Assembly (NCBI RefSeq): GCF_028885415.1
Contig: NZ_CP118527.1
Span: 8,680,001-8,744,000, forward strand
DNA from: Streptomyces coeruleorubidus
Lineage (GTDB): Bacteria; Actinomycetota; Actinomycetes; Streptomycetales; Streptomycetaceae
Length of the DNA: 64,000 bases
Reading direction: 5' to 3'
Of the stretch, positions 28,192-37,749 are shown in pieces. Made by a program: the position numbers and the translations under genes. Numbering within the stretch: the stretch's first letter is position 1; each line of letters starts with the position of its first letter. The notes below the pieces were generated by a model. It was not told the origin of the DNA and made no database searches. It worked only from the letters and a program-made list of their open reading frames with translations.

Positions 28192-29190
28192 CTAACCGGA
28201 GGTGATCGCGGCCAGCCGCCGGTAGGAGTCCAGCAGCGCCTCGCGGTCGAACGTACTGGTGGTGACCAGGACCTCCTGTGCCCCCGTCTCTTTGAGCACC
28301 GTCTCCAGCTCGTGCGCGACCTGCTCCTCGGCGCCGGCGATGTGGCCGGTGAGGCCGGTGTCGTAGAAGCCGCGTTCCTTGGCCGTCATCGTCCGGGACT
28401 CGATCCGCTCGGCCGGCTCCAGCGGCGGGAAGGTGCCGTGCGTGCGGGAGTACGCCATCGCCCAGGCCTCCGGGACGAGCAGCCGCCGGGCCTCCTCGGG
28501 GGTGGCGGCCACCGCGACCGTGCCCGAGACGACCACGTACGGCTCACTAGCCCAGGGCGAGGGGCGGAAGTGCTCGCGGTAGTGGTCGATGCCGCGCCGC
28601 ATCTTCTCCCGGTTCCTGAAGTCGCCGATGACCATGGGCAGGCCCGCGCGGGCCGCGATGCCGGCGCCCTCGCCCATGGCCAGGACGAACGGCGGCACGG
28701 CCAGCCCTTCGGCGGGACGCGCGTGCACTCCGGTCGGGGAGGTGCCCCGGAACCAGCCGAGCAGCTCCCGCAGTTGGGCCTCGAAGTCCTCGGCGTCCTC
28801 CTTGTCGCGGCCCAGGGCCTTGCGCACCCCGTCCGTGAAGCCGACGGACCGCCCCAGACCCATGTCGATCCGCCCGGGGAACAGCGACTCCAGCACCCCG
28901 AACTGCTCGGCCACGACCAGCGGCCGGTGGTTGGGCAGCATCACCCCGCCGGTGCCGACCCGGATCGTGCGGGTCGCGGCGGCGACGGCGGCGGCCAGCA
29001 CGGTCGGCGCGGAACCGGCGACCCCGCGAACCCCGTGATGCTCCGAGACCCACAGCCGGTGGTACCCGAGCCCCTCCAGCTCTCCGGCCAGCCGCACGGT
29101 GTCGCGCAGCGCCTCGGGATGCGTGTGCCCCTCGCGGGTGCGGGACCGGTCGAGGACGGAGAACCTGGTCGTCGCGATCACGGAGCTCAT
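28192..29190 (-). CDS. Luciferase-like (LLM class) flavin-dependent oxidoreductase
   Basis: The 332-residue protein has the LLM barrel motifs: the N-terminal strand RFSVLDRS, then LGYHRLWVSEHHGVRGVAGS (about 41), GTGGVMLPNHRPLVVAEQFG (about 78), FPGRIDMGLGRSVG (about 104) and a C-terminal TGAQEVLVTTSTFDREALL. It belongs to the subgroup often annotated as alkane-1-monooxygenase-like or MsnO8-type. It would use FMNH2 or F420; the substrate is unknown. Its stop lies 11 nt before the start of the UvrA-like gene, so the two are probably one transcript. Confidence 0.88.
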   Translation of the reverse strand: MSSVIATTRFSVLDRSRTREGHTHPEALRDTVRLAGELEGLGYHRLWVSEHHGVRGVAGSAPTVLAAAVAAATRTIRVGTGGVMLPNHRPLVVAEQFGVLESLFPGRIDMGLGRSVGFTDGVRKALGRDKEDAEDFEAQLRELLGWFRGTSPTGVHARPAEGLAVPPFVLAMGEGAGIAARAGLPMVIGDFRNREKMRRGIDHYREHFRPSPWASEPYVVVSGTVAVAATPEEARRLLVPEAWAMAYSRTHGTFPPLEPAERIESRTMTAKERGFYDTGLTGHIAGAEEQVAHELETVLKETGAQEVLVTTSTFDREALLDSYRRLAAITSG

Positions 29191-29247
29191 ACGGGGTTCA
29201 ACACCGGCGGGCCCCCAGGATTCCTCATCTCGTGATCTGCCTCGTCC

Positions 29248-30633
29248 TCACGGAGAGATGTTGTGGTTGAGGCGGAACAGGTTGCCCGGGTCGTGGCGCC
29301 GCTTCAGCTCCGTCAGACGGGCGTGGTTCGCGCGGTAGTTGACCTGCACCCGGTGCTGGTCGTCGCTGTCCTGGAAGTTGACGTAAGCGCCCTGAAGGGA
29401 GTGAGGTTCGAGCGCCCTGTGGAAGGCTCGCACCCAGTCCCTCTGCGCCTCGCAGTCCTCACGGGTCGTGAGGGTCGCGCTGAGCGCGATCGAGAAGTCG
29501 GCGTCCCTGTAGGAGAAGGCGGTGGCCTGCGGCCCGACCCGGTGACAGGCACCGTCGAGGGGGAAGCCGATCGTCACGCTCTGCAGGGAAGGTGTCGTGG
29601 CGCCGTGCTCGACGAACGCGTCGACGGCGCCGTCCGGCAGGCCCTTGAGGAAGGCGCCCTTCCAGTAGTGGAAGAGCCCCGGGGGCACCAGAGCGTCGAA
29701 CAGGGTGTTGATCAGCGGATAGGGCATGCGCGCCACGTGCCGGCCCAGTACCGGCCCCAGCCCGGCGACACGGGCGCGGACCTGGTCGTCCTCGGTCTCC
29801 GGCCCGGTCCAGCAGGTGATCACGCCACACAGGGGCCGGCCGTGCCAGCGTTCGGGCAGGAACGGCACCGGCGGTCCGAGCCCGACGACGAGCAGCGCGC
29901 CGAGCCGCTCGTCGCCCTCGGCGACGAGTTCCCGGTACCGGCGTATCACCTCGCCGTCGAGCGGGTAGAACGTCGGCCCGCCGAGGACGTCCGCCACGGG
30001 GTGCAGACGGTAGGCGAACGAGGTGACCACGCCGAAGTTCCCGCCGCCCCCGCGCACGGCCCACAGCAGGTCGGCGTCGTGCTCCTCGGTGCAGGTCAGG
30101 AAGGACCCGTCGGCCGTCACCAGGTCCACCGCGACCAGGTTGTCGCAGGCCAGACCGCACCGCCGGGCCAGATAGCCCATACCGCCGCCCGTCGTCAGGC
30201 CGCCCACTCCCGTGGTGGAGACCATCCCGCCGGTCGTGGCCAGGCCGAAGGAGTGCGTGGCGTGGTCGACGTCCGCCCAGGTGGCGCCGCCCCCGACCCA
30301 GGCCGTGCGCGTCCCGGGGGCGACGCGGACGCCGCGCATCCGCCCGAGGTCGAGGACGACACCGTCGTCGCAGGTGCCATAGCCGGGGACGCTGTGGCCG
30401 CCCCCGCGCACCGCGAGCGGCAGCCTCTGGTCGCGCGCGAAGTCCACCGTGGCGATGACGTCACCGGCGTCGACGGCCCTGACGACGATCGCCGGGTGTT
30501 TGTCGTGCAGGGCGTTGTAGACCCCGCGGGCCTCGTCGTAGTCCGGGTCGCCGGGCCGGACGATGGCACCGCGCACCGCGCCGCGCAGTCGCTCCAGCAG
30601 CCGCTCGTCCAGGGCTGGTGTGGAGGTGGTCAT
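29248..30633 (-). CDS. BBE-type FAD-linked oxidoreductase
   Basis: The protein is 461 residues from ATG 30633 (GTG three codons earlier is possible). The PCMH-type FAD domain includes LPLAVRGGGHSVPGYGTCDDG (about 75), where the histidine is the usual 8-alpha covalent flavin site. The second attachment cysteine of bicovalent relatives appears replaced by threonine (MVSTTGVGGL). The BBE C-terminal motif is YRANHARLTELKRRHDPGNL with FRLNHNI. No signal peptide is seen, so it is probably cytoplasmic. Family members oxidise alcohols, sugars or alkaloid-like compounds. The 57 nt to the LLM gene contain no other gene. Confidence 0.9.
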   Translation of the reverse strand: MTTSTPALDERLLERLRGAVRGAIVRPGDPDYDEARGVYNALHDKHPAIVVRAVDAGDVIATVDFARDQRLPLAVRGGGHSVPGYGTCDDGVVLDLGRMRGVRVAPGTRTAWVGGGATWADVDHATHSFGLATTGGMVSTTGVGGLTTGGGMGYLARRCGLACDNLVAVDLVTADGSFLTCTEEHDADLLWAVRGGGGNFGVVTSFAYRLHPVADVLGGPTFYPLDGEVIRRYRELVAEGDERLGALLVVGLGPPVPFLPERWHGRPLCGVITCWTGPETEDDQVRARVAGLGPVLGRHVARMPYPLINTLFDALVPPGLFHYWKGAFLKGLPDGAVDAFVEHGATTPSLQSVTIGFPLDGACHRVGPQATAFSYRDADFSIALSATLTTREDCEAQRDWVRAFHRALEPHSLQGAYVNFQDSDDQHRVQVNYRANHARLTELKRRHDPGNLFRLNHNISP

Positions 30634-30754
30634 GACCGCCACCCGCCTTCCGTTCGCCGCTTCGGGTACAGCACCTGTCTATGCCTGGCGGCCGGGGCGG
30701 CTCATCGCCGGAACCGCCCATCTCCGGCGGACCCGGCATGGGCCGAAAAGCCCA

Positions 30755-32416
30755 TCAGGCGGCCAGTCCGTGCCGGTACGCGTACGCCGTCGCCGCTGCC
30801 CGCGAGGACACGCCGAGCTTGGCGAAGATGTTGTTGAGGTGCCGGGCGACGGTGTGCTCGCTGATCACCAGTTCGGCGGCGATGGCCCGGTTCGTGCGGC
30901 CCGCCGCGACCAGCCGCAGCACCTGGATCTCGCGCTCGGTGAGCCCGCCCGCCTCCCGTCGGCGCGCGCTGGCCAGCAGAGCGGCGGCCCGGCGGGCGTC
31001 CGGTACGGCACCCAGCCGCTGGAACGTCTGCCGCGCGGCCCGTAGCTCCATCCGGGCCCCCTCCTCGTCCCCGGCGGTGCGGTCCACGGCGGCCAGGGCC
31101 ATCCGCACCTGGGCCGCCTCGTAGGGGACGTCGAGCCCGAGCCAGAGCGCGAGGGCGCGGTGCAGCAGGGGCAGCGCACGGTCCGGGTCACGCTCCGCGA
31201 ACGCCACCGCGCCGCCCGCCGCAGCGGCGCTCGCGTCCAGCGGCGTTGTCACCGAGCCCCGCCGCCGCTGCCACTCCCGGGCCAACGCGTCGAGTTCCCC
31301 GGCCGCCGCGCGGGCCTCCTCCAGCCGGCCGAGCGCGAGGGCAATCTCCACCTGGGCCGCCAGCAGTCTGCACCGCCCGAGGCTGCCGGCCCAGGGCGTC
31401 CCCTCGTGACCAGCGAGGGCCGGTCGCAGCATCGCCGCCGCGGCCTGTGCCCTGCCCTGGGTCAGCCGCAGCAGGGCGAGGCCGGGCTGCGGATCACGGC
31501 CGAGCTCGTGCGCCCGCGCGTATGCCTCCTCGGCCGCCGCGAGCTCACCGCGGTGCCGCTGGATCTCCCCGGTCACGTAGAAGGCCTCGGCGGCGATCCG
31601 CCGCTCGTACGGCAGCAGCTCCTCGCAGGTGCGTAGAGCCTCGGCCACCGCCTCCGGCCAGCTGCCGCGCAGTTCCAGTACCTCCACGCGGTGCACCCGG
31701 CACAGCCCGCGATAGTTGTTCTCCGCCGGCATGGCCGCGCACCACCGCATGGCCGCGTCGGTCCACTCGGCGGCGCGTTCGAGGTCGGCACAGGCCATGC
31801 ACTGCTGGAGCCCCAGGCAGTAGACCCACCCGGTGAAGAAGTTGCTGAGCTCGCCCGCCGCGGCCGAGCACATCGCCTCGTCGAGGAGGTCGAGCCCCTC
31901 GGCGACCCGGCCCTGGGCCACCAGAACCCCGGCCTGCGCCTGCACTCCCATCGCGGTCAGGTCCGGGCTGCGGCAGCGCCGGGCGAGATCCGTCATCCGC
32001 CGGGCGGCGGCCGTCGCCTCGCCGAACGCGCCGCGCTGCCGCGCATCCTCCGCGTCCATCCAGGCGAGGTAGCACTGCTCGACGCACTCCGGCTCGCCGC
32101 CGAGGTGCCGGCGGGCCCGGCGCAGCCAGCCGGCGGCCACGGCCGTGTGCCCGGCCAGTTGATGCTCGTAGAAGAGCATCCAGGCGCAGTACCCGGCCCG
32201 CCGGGCGTCGCCCTGTGCCGTGTACCCGGAGTAGGCCCGCATCCGTGCGGTGATCGACTCCTCGACCCGGCTCGTCCACCAGGCGGCATCGGCGAGCGCG
32301 GCACAGTCGTCCGGGGCGAGACGGCCGGCGTCCAGGCCGCGCAGGAGGCGGTACGCCTCGGCCCATGCCTCCCGGGCCACGGCGTCTCGTGCCTGCCGCA
32401 GCGCGGACTCCGTCAC
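30755..32416 (-). CDS. Large LuxR-type regulator with TPR-like sensor region
   Basis: The protein is 553 residues from a GTG with AAGGGAG upstream. About 480 residues of alpha-helical, alanine-rich repeats resemble TPR units, for example LRRARRHLGGEPECVEQCYLA and AAAEEAYARAHELGR. A C-terminal LuxR HTH follows: LTEREIQVLRLVAAGRTNRA and SEHTVARHLNNIFAKLGVSS. There is no Walker A motif, so it is not a LAL/STAND ATPase; it is the shorter TPR-LuxR form. It lies upstream of the FAD oxidoreductase gene on the same strand with 121 nt between, and may regulate it. Confidence 0.88.
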   Translation of the reverse strand: MTESALRQARDAVAREAWAEAYRLLRGLDAGRLAPDDCAALADAAWWTSRVEESITARMRAYSGYTAQGDARRAGYCAWMLFYEHQLAGHTAVAAGWLRRARRHLGGEPECVEQCYLAWMDAEDARQRGAFGEATAAARRMTDLARRCRSPDLTAMGVQAQAGVLVAQGRVAEGLDLLDEAMCSAAAGELSNFFTGWVYCLGLQQCMACADLERAAEWTDAAMRWCAAMPAENNYRGLCRVHRVEVLELRGSWPEAVAEALRTCEELLPYERRIAAEAFYVTGEIQRHRGELAAAEEAYARAHELGRDPQPGLALLRLTQGRAQAAAAMLRPALAGHEGTPWAGSLGRCRLLAAQVEIALALGRLEEARAAAGELDALAREWQRRRGSVTTPLDASAAAAGGAVAFAERDPDRALPLLHRALALWLGLDVPYEAAQVRMALAAVDRTAGDEEGARMELRAARQTFQRLGAVPDARRAAALLASARRREAGGLTEREIQVLRLVAAGRTNRAIAAELVISEHTVARHLNNIFAKLGVSSRAAATAYAYRHGLAA

Positions 32417-32494
32417 GTGCGGCTCCCTTCGCGCTCTTGCCGAGCGTGACCGCCTCTCACCAGCATAGGCAGGCCGGGGCGCCGCGACCCGGGG

Positions 32495-33673
32495 TCAGTG
32501 AAGGGACACCGGCGGCTGTGCGGCGTGCTCGTGTTCGCAGGTGTCCTCGAAGCCGTACGTGTCCCAGGCGGGGAACGGGTCGGCCGCCGGGACGCTCTCG
32601 CCGGGCCGCATCAGGCAGCCGGCCAGCGCGGTGTGCAGGGCGTCATGGTCGAGCTGGGTCCCGATGAACACCAGCTCCTGTGCGCAGGGCGCCTCATGGT
32701 CACGCGCGGCGGAGGGCTCGAACCGGGCGACGGACCCGGCCTGCGACCACAGCCCGGTGACGTGTGGGCGGCTCGCCAGGGTGAAGAAGCCCTTCGACCG
32801 CAGGATCCGCCCATACGTCCCCGCGTCGAGTCCCTCCGTCACGAAGGTCCACAACCGGCCCGGGTGGAAGGGGAGTTCGGAGCGGAAGACGGTGGAGGAG
32901 ATGCCGTACTCCTCGGTCTCCGGAACATGGTCGCCGTTGAGCTCTTGCACCCAGCCCGGCGCCTGCTGTGCGCGCTCCAGGTCGAACAGCCGGGTGCCGA
33001 GCACCTGGCGGAGGTTCACCCGGCCGTGGGTCGCCGTGACAAGTCGGGCGACCGGGTTCAGCCGGGTCAGGGCCGCCCGCAGCCGGGCCGCCGACTCCTC
33101 GTCGACCAGGTCGAGCTTGTTGAGCACCAGGACGTCGGCGAACTCGACCTGGTCGATCAGCAGATCGCTGACCGTGCGCTCGTCGTCCTCGTACGGGGCG
33201 AGACCCCGCTCGGCGAGGTCGTCGCCGCTGTCCAGTTCGGCGAGGAAGTTGGCCGCGTCCACGACCGTGACCATGGTGTCCAGCAGGGCCACGTCGTCGA
33301 GGGTGGCGCCGTCGTCACGGGCGAAGGCGAAGGTGGCCGCGACGGGCATCGGCTCGGAGATCCCGGACGACTCGATGAGGAGATGGTCGAACCGGCCCTC
33401 GCGGGCCAGCCGGTCCACCTCGTCCAGCAGGTCGTCGCGGAGCGTGCAGCAGATGCAGCCGTTGGTCATCTCGACCAGGCGTTCCTCGGTCCGCGACAGG
33501 GCGGCCTCGCCGCCGCGCACCAGGGCCGCGTCGATGTTGACCTCGCTCATGTCGTTGACGATGACGGCGACGCGCAGCCCCTCGCGGTTGGCCAGGACAT
33601 GGTTGAGCAGGGTGGTCTTGCCCGCCCCGAGGAATCCGGAGAGCACGGTGACGGGCAGCCGTTCGTGCGGCAT
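32495..33673 (-). CDS. CobW/COG0523-family GTPase, probable zinc metallochaperone
   Basis: The 392-residue G3E GTPase has a Walker [21 protein letters not shown] (about 13-32), the metal-binding CxCC motif of the family in [13 protein letters not shown] (about 69), an ESSGISEP switch, and NKLDLVD (G4, about 178). A CobW C-terminal domain follows, and the tail contains CEHEHAAQ, a likely metal-binding end. The start is four bases after the rpmF stop, and both genes lie behind a Zur-like palindrome. COG0523 proteins in that setting (ZigA/YciC/ZNG1-type) deliver zinc under deficiency; cobalamin synthesis genes are absent nearby. Confidence 0.9.
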   Translation of the reverse strand: MPHERLPVTVLSGFLGAGKTTLLNHVLANREGLRVAVIVNDMSEVNIDAALVRGGEAALSRTEERLVEMTNGCICCTLRDDLLDEVDRLAREGRFDHLLIESSGISEPMPVAATFAFARDDGATLDDVALLDTMVTVVDAANFLAELDSGDDLAERGLAPYEDDERTVSDLLIDQVEFADVLVLNKLDLVDEESAARLRAALTRLNPVARLVTATHGRVNLRQVLGTRLFDLERAQQAPGWVQELNGDHVPETEEYGISSTVFRSELPFHPGRLWTFVTEGLDAGTYGRILRSKGFFTLASRPHVTGLWSQAGSVARFEPSAARDHEAPCAQELVFIGTQLDHDALHTALAGCLMRPGESVPAADPFPAWDTYGFEDTCEHEHAAQPPVSLH

Positions 33674-33677
33674 CGGC

Positions 33678-33848
33678 TCAGCCCTCGGGGCGCAGCAGGC
33701 CGCGCTCGTAGGCCTTGACCAGGTTCTGCGGTACGAGGTGACGCACGCCGTCGATCGTGACCGGGACCAGCGTCGGCGTGGCGGCCTTCCACTGGGCGCG
33801 GCGGTGACGGGTGTTGCTGCGGGACATCTTCCGCTTCGGGACAGCCAT
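33678..33848 (-). CDS. rpmF: Ribosomal protein L32, zinc-independent (C-) form
   Basis: The 56-residue protein begins [20 protein letters not shown], as L32 does. The zinc-ribbon cysteines of the usual L32 (two CxxC pairs in the second half) are absent; the tail reads [19 protein letters not shown] instead. A strong AGGAGGAG lies five bases before the ATG at 33848. Cysteine-free ribosomal paralogues replace the zinc-binding forms when zinc is scarce and are repressed by Zur in Streptomyces. It heads a two-gene transcript with the COG0523 GTPase. Confidence 0.93.
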   Translation of the reverse strand: MAVPKRKMSRSNTRHRRAQWKAATPTLVPVTIDGVRHLVPQNLVKAYERGLLRPEG

Positions 33849-33887
33849 GGGACTCCTCCTCGGTGGACAGGCACCGAGGACGCTACA

Positions 33888-33908
33888 TGAAAATGGATCC
33901 CATTAACA
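33888..33908. promoter_or_regulatory. Zur-box-like operator
   Basis: A 21-bp interrupted palindrome, TGAAAATG at its left end and CATTAACA at its right end around GGATC, lies 40 bp upstream of rpmF. The layout matches actinobacterial Zur sites, which are TGaaAATG-type palindromes. The AT-rich island stands out from the GC-rich surroundings. Confidence 0.72.
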
Positions 33909-33958
33909 ATTCGCGTCCCCGGTGCCTGGACACCGATGTCCCGTCCCGGACTGGTGCG

Positions 33959-35554
33959 TCAGTCGTCGGCGCCCACGAGCATCCTCACCTCGAACTCCTC
34001 GTGTGCGCTGCTCTCCTCGGCCGGGCCCTTGTCCAGCACCGTGCCGAGCCAGCCCAGCAGGAAGCCCACGGGGATGGAGACGATGCCGGGGTTCTGCAGC
34101 GGGAACCAGGCGAAGTCGGCCTCGGGGTAGAACGAGGCCGGGGCGGAGGAGACGACGGGGGAGAACACGGCGAGCAGGACGGAGCAGAGCAGCCCGCCGT
34201 AGAGACTGAGCAGCGCTCCCTTCGCCGTGAAGCGCCGCCAGAACAGGGTGTAGATGATCGTCGGCAGGATCGCGGACGCCGCGATGGCGAAGGCGAGGAA
34301 CGCGAGCGTCGCGGTGTTCGCCCCCCACGCGACCAGGGCCAGCAGGATGCCGAGGATGCCGATGACCGCCCCGGACAGCCGTGCGACGGTCAGCTCCTCC
34401 GTCTCGCTCGCCCGGCCCTTGCGGATCACCTCGCTGTACAGGTCGTGCGCGAGCGACGAGGCCGCGGCCAGGGTGAGGCCCACCGCCACGGCGAGCAGGG
34501 TCAGATACGCCAGGCACGTCAGCAGCGCGGTGAAGACGCTGCCGCCCAGTTCGTGCGCGAGCAGCAGGACGGAGGCGTTGCCCGTGCGGTCCGTGCTCTC
34601 GATGGCGTCCCGGCCGAGGAGCGCGGTGGCGCCCAGGCCGAGGATGCCGGCCCCGAAGCAGACCGCGCCGACCAGGCCGATGGCCCACAGGACGGAGGAG
34701 CGCAGAACGCTGCTGCTGCGCGGGGCGAGCAGCCGCATCAGCACGTGCGGAAGGGCGGCGAGGCCGAGGACGATGGCCAGTTCGAGGCTGAGGAAGTCCA
34801 GCTTGTTGCTGACGGTGCCGCCGTAGCGAAGCCCGGGTTCGAGGAAGGTCAGACCGGTTCCGCTGCGGTCGGCCGCCCTTTCGAGCAGCGCGTTGGGATT
34901 CCAGTCGAAGCGGTGCAGCACCCAGCCCGCGGTGAACAGCACGCCAGCGATCAGCATCACGGCCTTGATGATCTGGATGACCGTCGCTCCGGGCATGCCC
35001 CCCAGGGAGGCGTACAGGATCACGAACGTGCCGATCACGGCCACGCACAGGGTGCGGGTGGTGGCGCTCGGAGCGCCGGTGAACTGCGTCAGCAGGGCGA
35101 CGCTGCCGACGAGTTGGGCCACCAGGTAGAGGGTCGTGATGGCCAGGATGCAGACGGCCAGCGCCACCCGCACCGGCCGCTGCTGCCGGGGCAGGCGCAG
35201 CGCCACCGTGTCGCCCAGGGTGAACTTGCCCGTGCGTTGCAGGGGTTCGGCGATGAGCAGCAGCACCATCATCCAGGCGACGGTGGTGCCGCCGAGGTAC
35301 ATCAGTCCGTCGTACCCGGTCAGGGCGACCAGTCCGGTGCTGCCCAGCAGGGTGGCGGCGGACAGGTAGTCGCCGCACATGGCGAGGCCGTTGCGCAACG
35401 GCGACATGGCGCGGTTGCCGAGGTAGAACTCGCTGATCTCGTCGCGCTGAGGCGCCGTCAGCAGTGCCGTGAACAGGGTGATCACGACCACGGTCAGGAA
35501 CAGGACGAACGTCAGCTGGAGGCTGCTGTCGTCGATGGCGGCGATCGTCACCAC
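33959..35554 (-). CDS. Sodium/solute symporter, ActP-like (SSS family)
   Basis: The protein is 531 residues from GTG 35554, chosen for the GAGGGGG element upstream and its overlap with the DUF485 gene. About 13 transmembrane helices run from SLQLTFVLFLTVVVITLF to VGFLLGWLGTVLDK. SSS signatures include FYLGNRAMSPLRNGLAMCGD (about 42), SLGGMPGATVIQIIKAVMLI (about 185) and LAALPHVLMRLLAPR (about 272). In Escherichia coli and relatives ActP takes up acetate or glycolate, and Streptomyces copies are generally called cation acetate symporters. The tail is acidic and cytoplasmic. It is paired with the DUF485 gene as usual for this family. Confidence 0.9.
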   Translation of the reverse strand: MVTIAAIDDSSLQLTFVLFLTVVVITLFTALLTAPQRDEISEFYLGNRAMSPLRNGLAMCGDYLSAATLLGSTGLVALTGYDGLMYLGGTTVAWMMVLLLIAEPLQRTGKFTLGDTVALRLPRQQRPVRVALAVCILAITTLYLVAQLVGSVALLTQFTGAPSATTRTLCVAVIGTFVILYASLGGMPGATVIQIIKAVMLIAGVLFTAGWVLHRFDWNPNALLERAADRSGTGLTFLEPGLRYGGTVSNKLDFLSLELAIVLGLAALPHVLMRLLAPRSSSVLRSSVLWAIGLVGAVCFGAGILGLGATALLGRDAIESTDRTGNASVLLLAHELGGSVFTALLTCLAYLTLLAVAVGLTLAAASSLAHDLYSEVIRKGRASETEELTVARLSGAVIGILGILLALVAWGANTATLAFLAFAIAASAILPTIIYTLFWRRFTAKGALLSLYGGLLCSVLLAVFSPVVSSAPASFYPEADFAWFPLQNPGIVSIPVGFLLGWLGTVLDKGPAEESSAHEEFEVRMLVGADD

Positions 35555-35994
35555 GTGCGGAACCCCCTCGTACCGTGCTGGAGGGGCTGCCCGGTCCCTT
35601 GGGGCGGCACCGCCGAGCGGGCGCGGCGGTTCTCGTTCTCGTGCTGCCGGGACCTCAGGCCGCGGGCGAGCGGATCGACCCGTGCGCGCATGTGCCGGAC
35701 GTAGCACCACGCGGTCACACCGATGATGACGAACTGCCCGAGGCCGAGGGTGAGTCCGATCGTGAGGTGGCCGAACAGCGGCTGGTTCATCACCGCGGGC
35801 ACAAAACTCGACAACAGCACATACAGCAGGAATCCGCCGACGGACAGGATCGTCGCCCGGGTGCCGAACCGGCGCTGCGCGCGACGCAGGGAGTGGAATT
35901 CGGGATGGTCGGATATCCGAGACGGCGGAGCGTGTTCGATGTGCGGAAGCGGGAATGTGGGAGTGTCATCCCGTCGCGGTGGAAATTCGGGCAC
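35548..35994 (-). CDS. DUF485 membrane protein, symporter partner
   Basis: The protein is 148 residues from a GTG. A cytoplasmic N-tail of about 40 residues is followed by the DUF485 core, HPEFHSLRRAQRRFGTRATI, and two transmembrane helices (ILSVGGFLLYVLLSSFVPAV and LTLGLGQFVIIGVTAWCYVR). A long charged C-tail follows. DUF485 genes nearly always precede actP-type symporters; they are thought to be small accessory subunits. Its last seven bases overlap the start of the symporter gene. The first 25 codons use more A/T at third positions than the rest. Confidence 0.87.
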   Translation of the reverse strand: MPEFPPRRDDTPTFPLPHIEHAPPSRISDHPEFHSLRRAQRRFGTRATILSVGGFLLYVLLSSFVPAVMNQPLFGHLTIGLTLGLGQFVIIGVTAWCYVRHMRARVDPLARGLRSRQHENENRRARSAVPPQGTGQPLQHGTRGFRTW

Positions 35995-36424
35995 AGGCGC
36001 ACCTTCTTCGCTGCTTCGTGCCCCGCACTCGACCCCTTCGAATCAGTGGTCTCGTCCGGCTTTCCAGCAGGGTGGAGGGATACCGGACGCACTGTGGGGG
36101 TGCGGGCTCTGTGGGGGTCTCGTGAAACTGAAAAACTCGCTGTTCGGATTCACGCGGACGGCCTCGGGGTTCTTGTGGAGATCCCCGACCAGCCCCGGCC
36201 ACGGGTCGTGGTGAGGCTGAATGCGGAGTATGTCAGTGCGACGCTTGAGCCATCAACTGTGAGGATCAATTGACCGCTGTGCGCGGCTCGTTCACGCCGC
36301 CCTCGAAGGGTGGGCGATACGGCGGCGGCATGCGGAAAGGGCTGCCTCGCGAATAGTACGGACCATTTCTCCGGCCAGGCCGTCCCAGCACGCATCGCGC
36401 CGTCGGACAGCCCGGCCGACCTGG
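35995..36424. other. Intergenic region without a recognisable gene
   Basis: This 430-bp stretch separates the start of the DUF485 gene from the stop of the beta-helix protein gene. It should contain the promoter of the symporter operon on the minus strand. It is less GC-rich than its surroundings between about 36120 and 36280. I see no conserved protein fragment or strong hairpin in it. Confidence 0.6.
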
Positions 36425-37633
36425 TCAGAAGCGGGCGCCGACGGCGGTGCCGGACCGGGGGACGAGGAACGCCGGCGCCTTCGGCAGCGAACCGTCCGCC
36501 GCCCGGGGGCCGGTGAGCGGGGCCGGGTCGGTGCTCTGCACCGAGGCCGCGTTCCAAGTTCCGCCGATGTTCCAGGAGTTGCCGCTGGCGACGGTCCCGG
36601 ACCCGACGGCCGCCGGCCGCTGGTCCGCGACGGCGAGGTTGCCGGTGAGCCTGGCGGCTCCGCCCGAGACGTCGGCGTCGAAGCCCGTACCGGCGTTGCC
36701 GTACGTGGAGTTGCGGCTCAGGGCGAGGGAGCCCGGGTTGCCGTTGTCGGTGAAGCCGTGCTTGGCGTTCTCGAACGATGCGCTGTTGCGGACGGTGTGG
36801 GACACCGCCGGGGCCGGGCTGCCCCCGCCGAGCTTGAAGCCGTTCCCGTCGCCCGCGAAGTCGGGGAAGTTCCAGCGGTTGAAGCCGTTGCCGTACGCCA
36901 CGGTGTTCTCGATCGTGACCGGGGAGGCGAACTCCCAGGCGTCGAAGCCGTCGTCGACGTTGTTCCACAGCCGGGCGCCGCGCACCACGTTGCCCGCACC
37001 GCTGCCCTCCTTGATGGCCAGGCCGTCGGCGCTCTCGCCGTTCTTGCGGGGGTCGCGGTTGCCGTAACTGTCCAGGTTCAGGATCTGGTTGTCGCTGGAG
37101 GCGCCCTGGAGCTGGAAGCCGGACTCGTAGTTGTCGTGCGTGCTCAGGCGCGCGAAGACGTTGCCGTTGCAGCCGTCGCAGTACACGCCGTACGGGCCGT
37201 TGACGATCTCCAGACCCGAGATCCGCCAGTGCGACGCCTCCATGTGGATCGCCCCGCGCTCGGCACGCGGGATACTGCCGCCGACCGGGGTGTGGCTGGC
37301 GGGCAGCTTCTCCCCGTCGACGACCACACGCTCGCCCGGGTGGGGCGAGAGGGTGATGGGCTGGGACGCGGTCCCCGAAGTGGTGATGGTGATGTTGTCC
37401 GTGAGGGCGTACGTCCCGCCGCGCACGCTGATGGTGTCACCGGGCCGCGCCAGGTCCACGGCCCGCTGGATGGTCCTCAGCGGCCGGGCGAGCGTGCCGG
37501 GGCCGGAGTCGTCCCCGTTCGGCGCCACGACCAGGGTCGCACCCGCGGCGGCCGCCGACCCCGCCGGCCCGGCCAGCGCCATGGCCAGCGCGGCCCCCGT
37601 CATCGCCACCGACCAGATCCCTGCGTTGCGCAT
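36425..37633 (-). CDS. Secreted right-handed beta-helix protein, pectate-lyase-like (PL9 type)
   Basis: The protein is 402 residues from ATG 37633 with AGGAGG five bases upstream. A signal peptide of about 30 residues ends at GSAAAAG. The beta-helix starts with the DUF1565-type motif APNGDDSGPGTLARPLRTIQ and VDLARPGDTISVRGGTY. Repeating coils then follow with N/D ladders, such as ISGLEIVNGPYGVYCDGC, SADGLAIKEGSG, NNVDDGFDAWEF, GDGNGFKLGGG and NAKHGFTDNGNPG. This architecture and the DGFDAWEF segment resemble PL9 pectate lyases. The likely job is cleavage of plant pectin outside the cell; exact specificity is not proven by sequence. Confidence 0.82.
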   Translation of the reverse strand: MRNAGIWSVAMTGAALAMALAGPAGSAAAAGATLVVAPNGDDSGPGTLARPLRTIQRAVDLARPGDTISVRGGTYALTDNITITTSGTASQPITLSPHPGERVVVDGEKLPASHTPVGGSIPRAERGAIHMEASHWRISGLEIVNGPYGVYCDGCNGNVFARLSTHDNYESGFQLQGASSDNQILNLDSYGNRDPRKNGESADGLAIKEGSGAGNVVRGARLWNNVDDGFDAWEFASPVTIENTVAYGNGFNRWNFPDFAGDGNGFKLGGGSPAPAVSHTVRNSASFENAKHGFTDNGNPGSLALSRNSTYGNAGTGFDADVSGGAARLTGNLAVADQRPAAVGSGTVASGNSWNIGGTWNAASVQSTDPAPLTGPRAADGSLPKAPAFLVPRSGTAVGARF

Positions 37634-37749
37634 ATGGCCTCCTGCCTGTGCCTGTGCCTGTGTGGGTGTTGCAGAGCAGTGGCCGCCCGGGGGGTGAAGG
37701 TTGCCGGGGTACGGGACGAGGGGCGCGGGCGCGCAGGCCGCGGCAAGGC

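Noticed and set aside
32495..33673. Considered as cobalamin-synthesis CobW
   Set aside because: There are no cobalamin genes nearby, and the Zur-like box with zinc-independent L32 points to zinc supply.
29248..35994. Considered whether the LLM oxidoreductase, FAD oxidoreductase, LuxR and UvrA-like genes form an antibiotic cluster
   Set aside because: No polyketide, peptide or terpene synthase or other core biosynthetic gene is present in the window.
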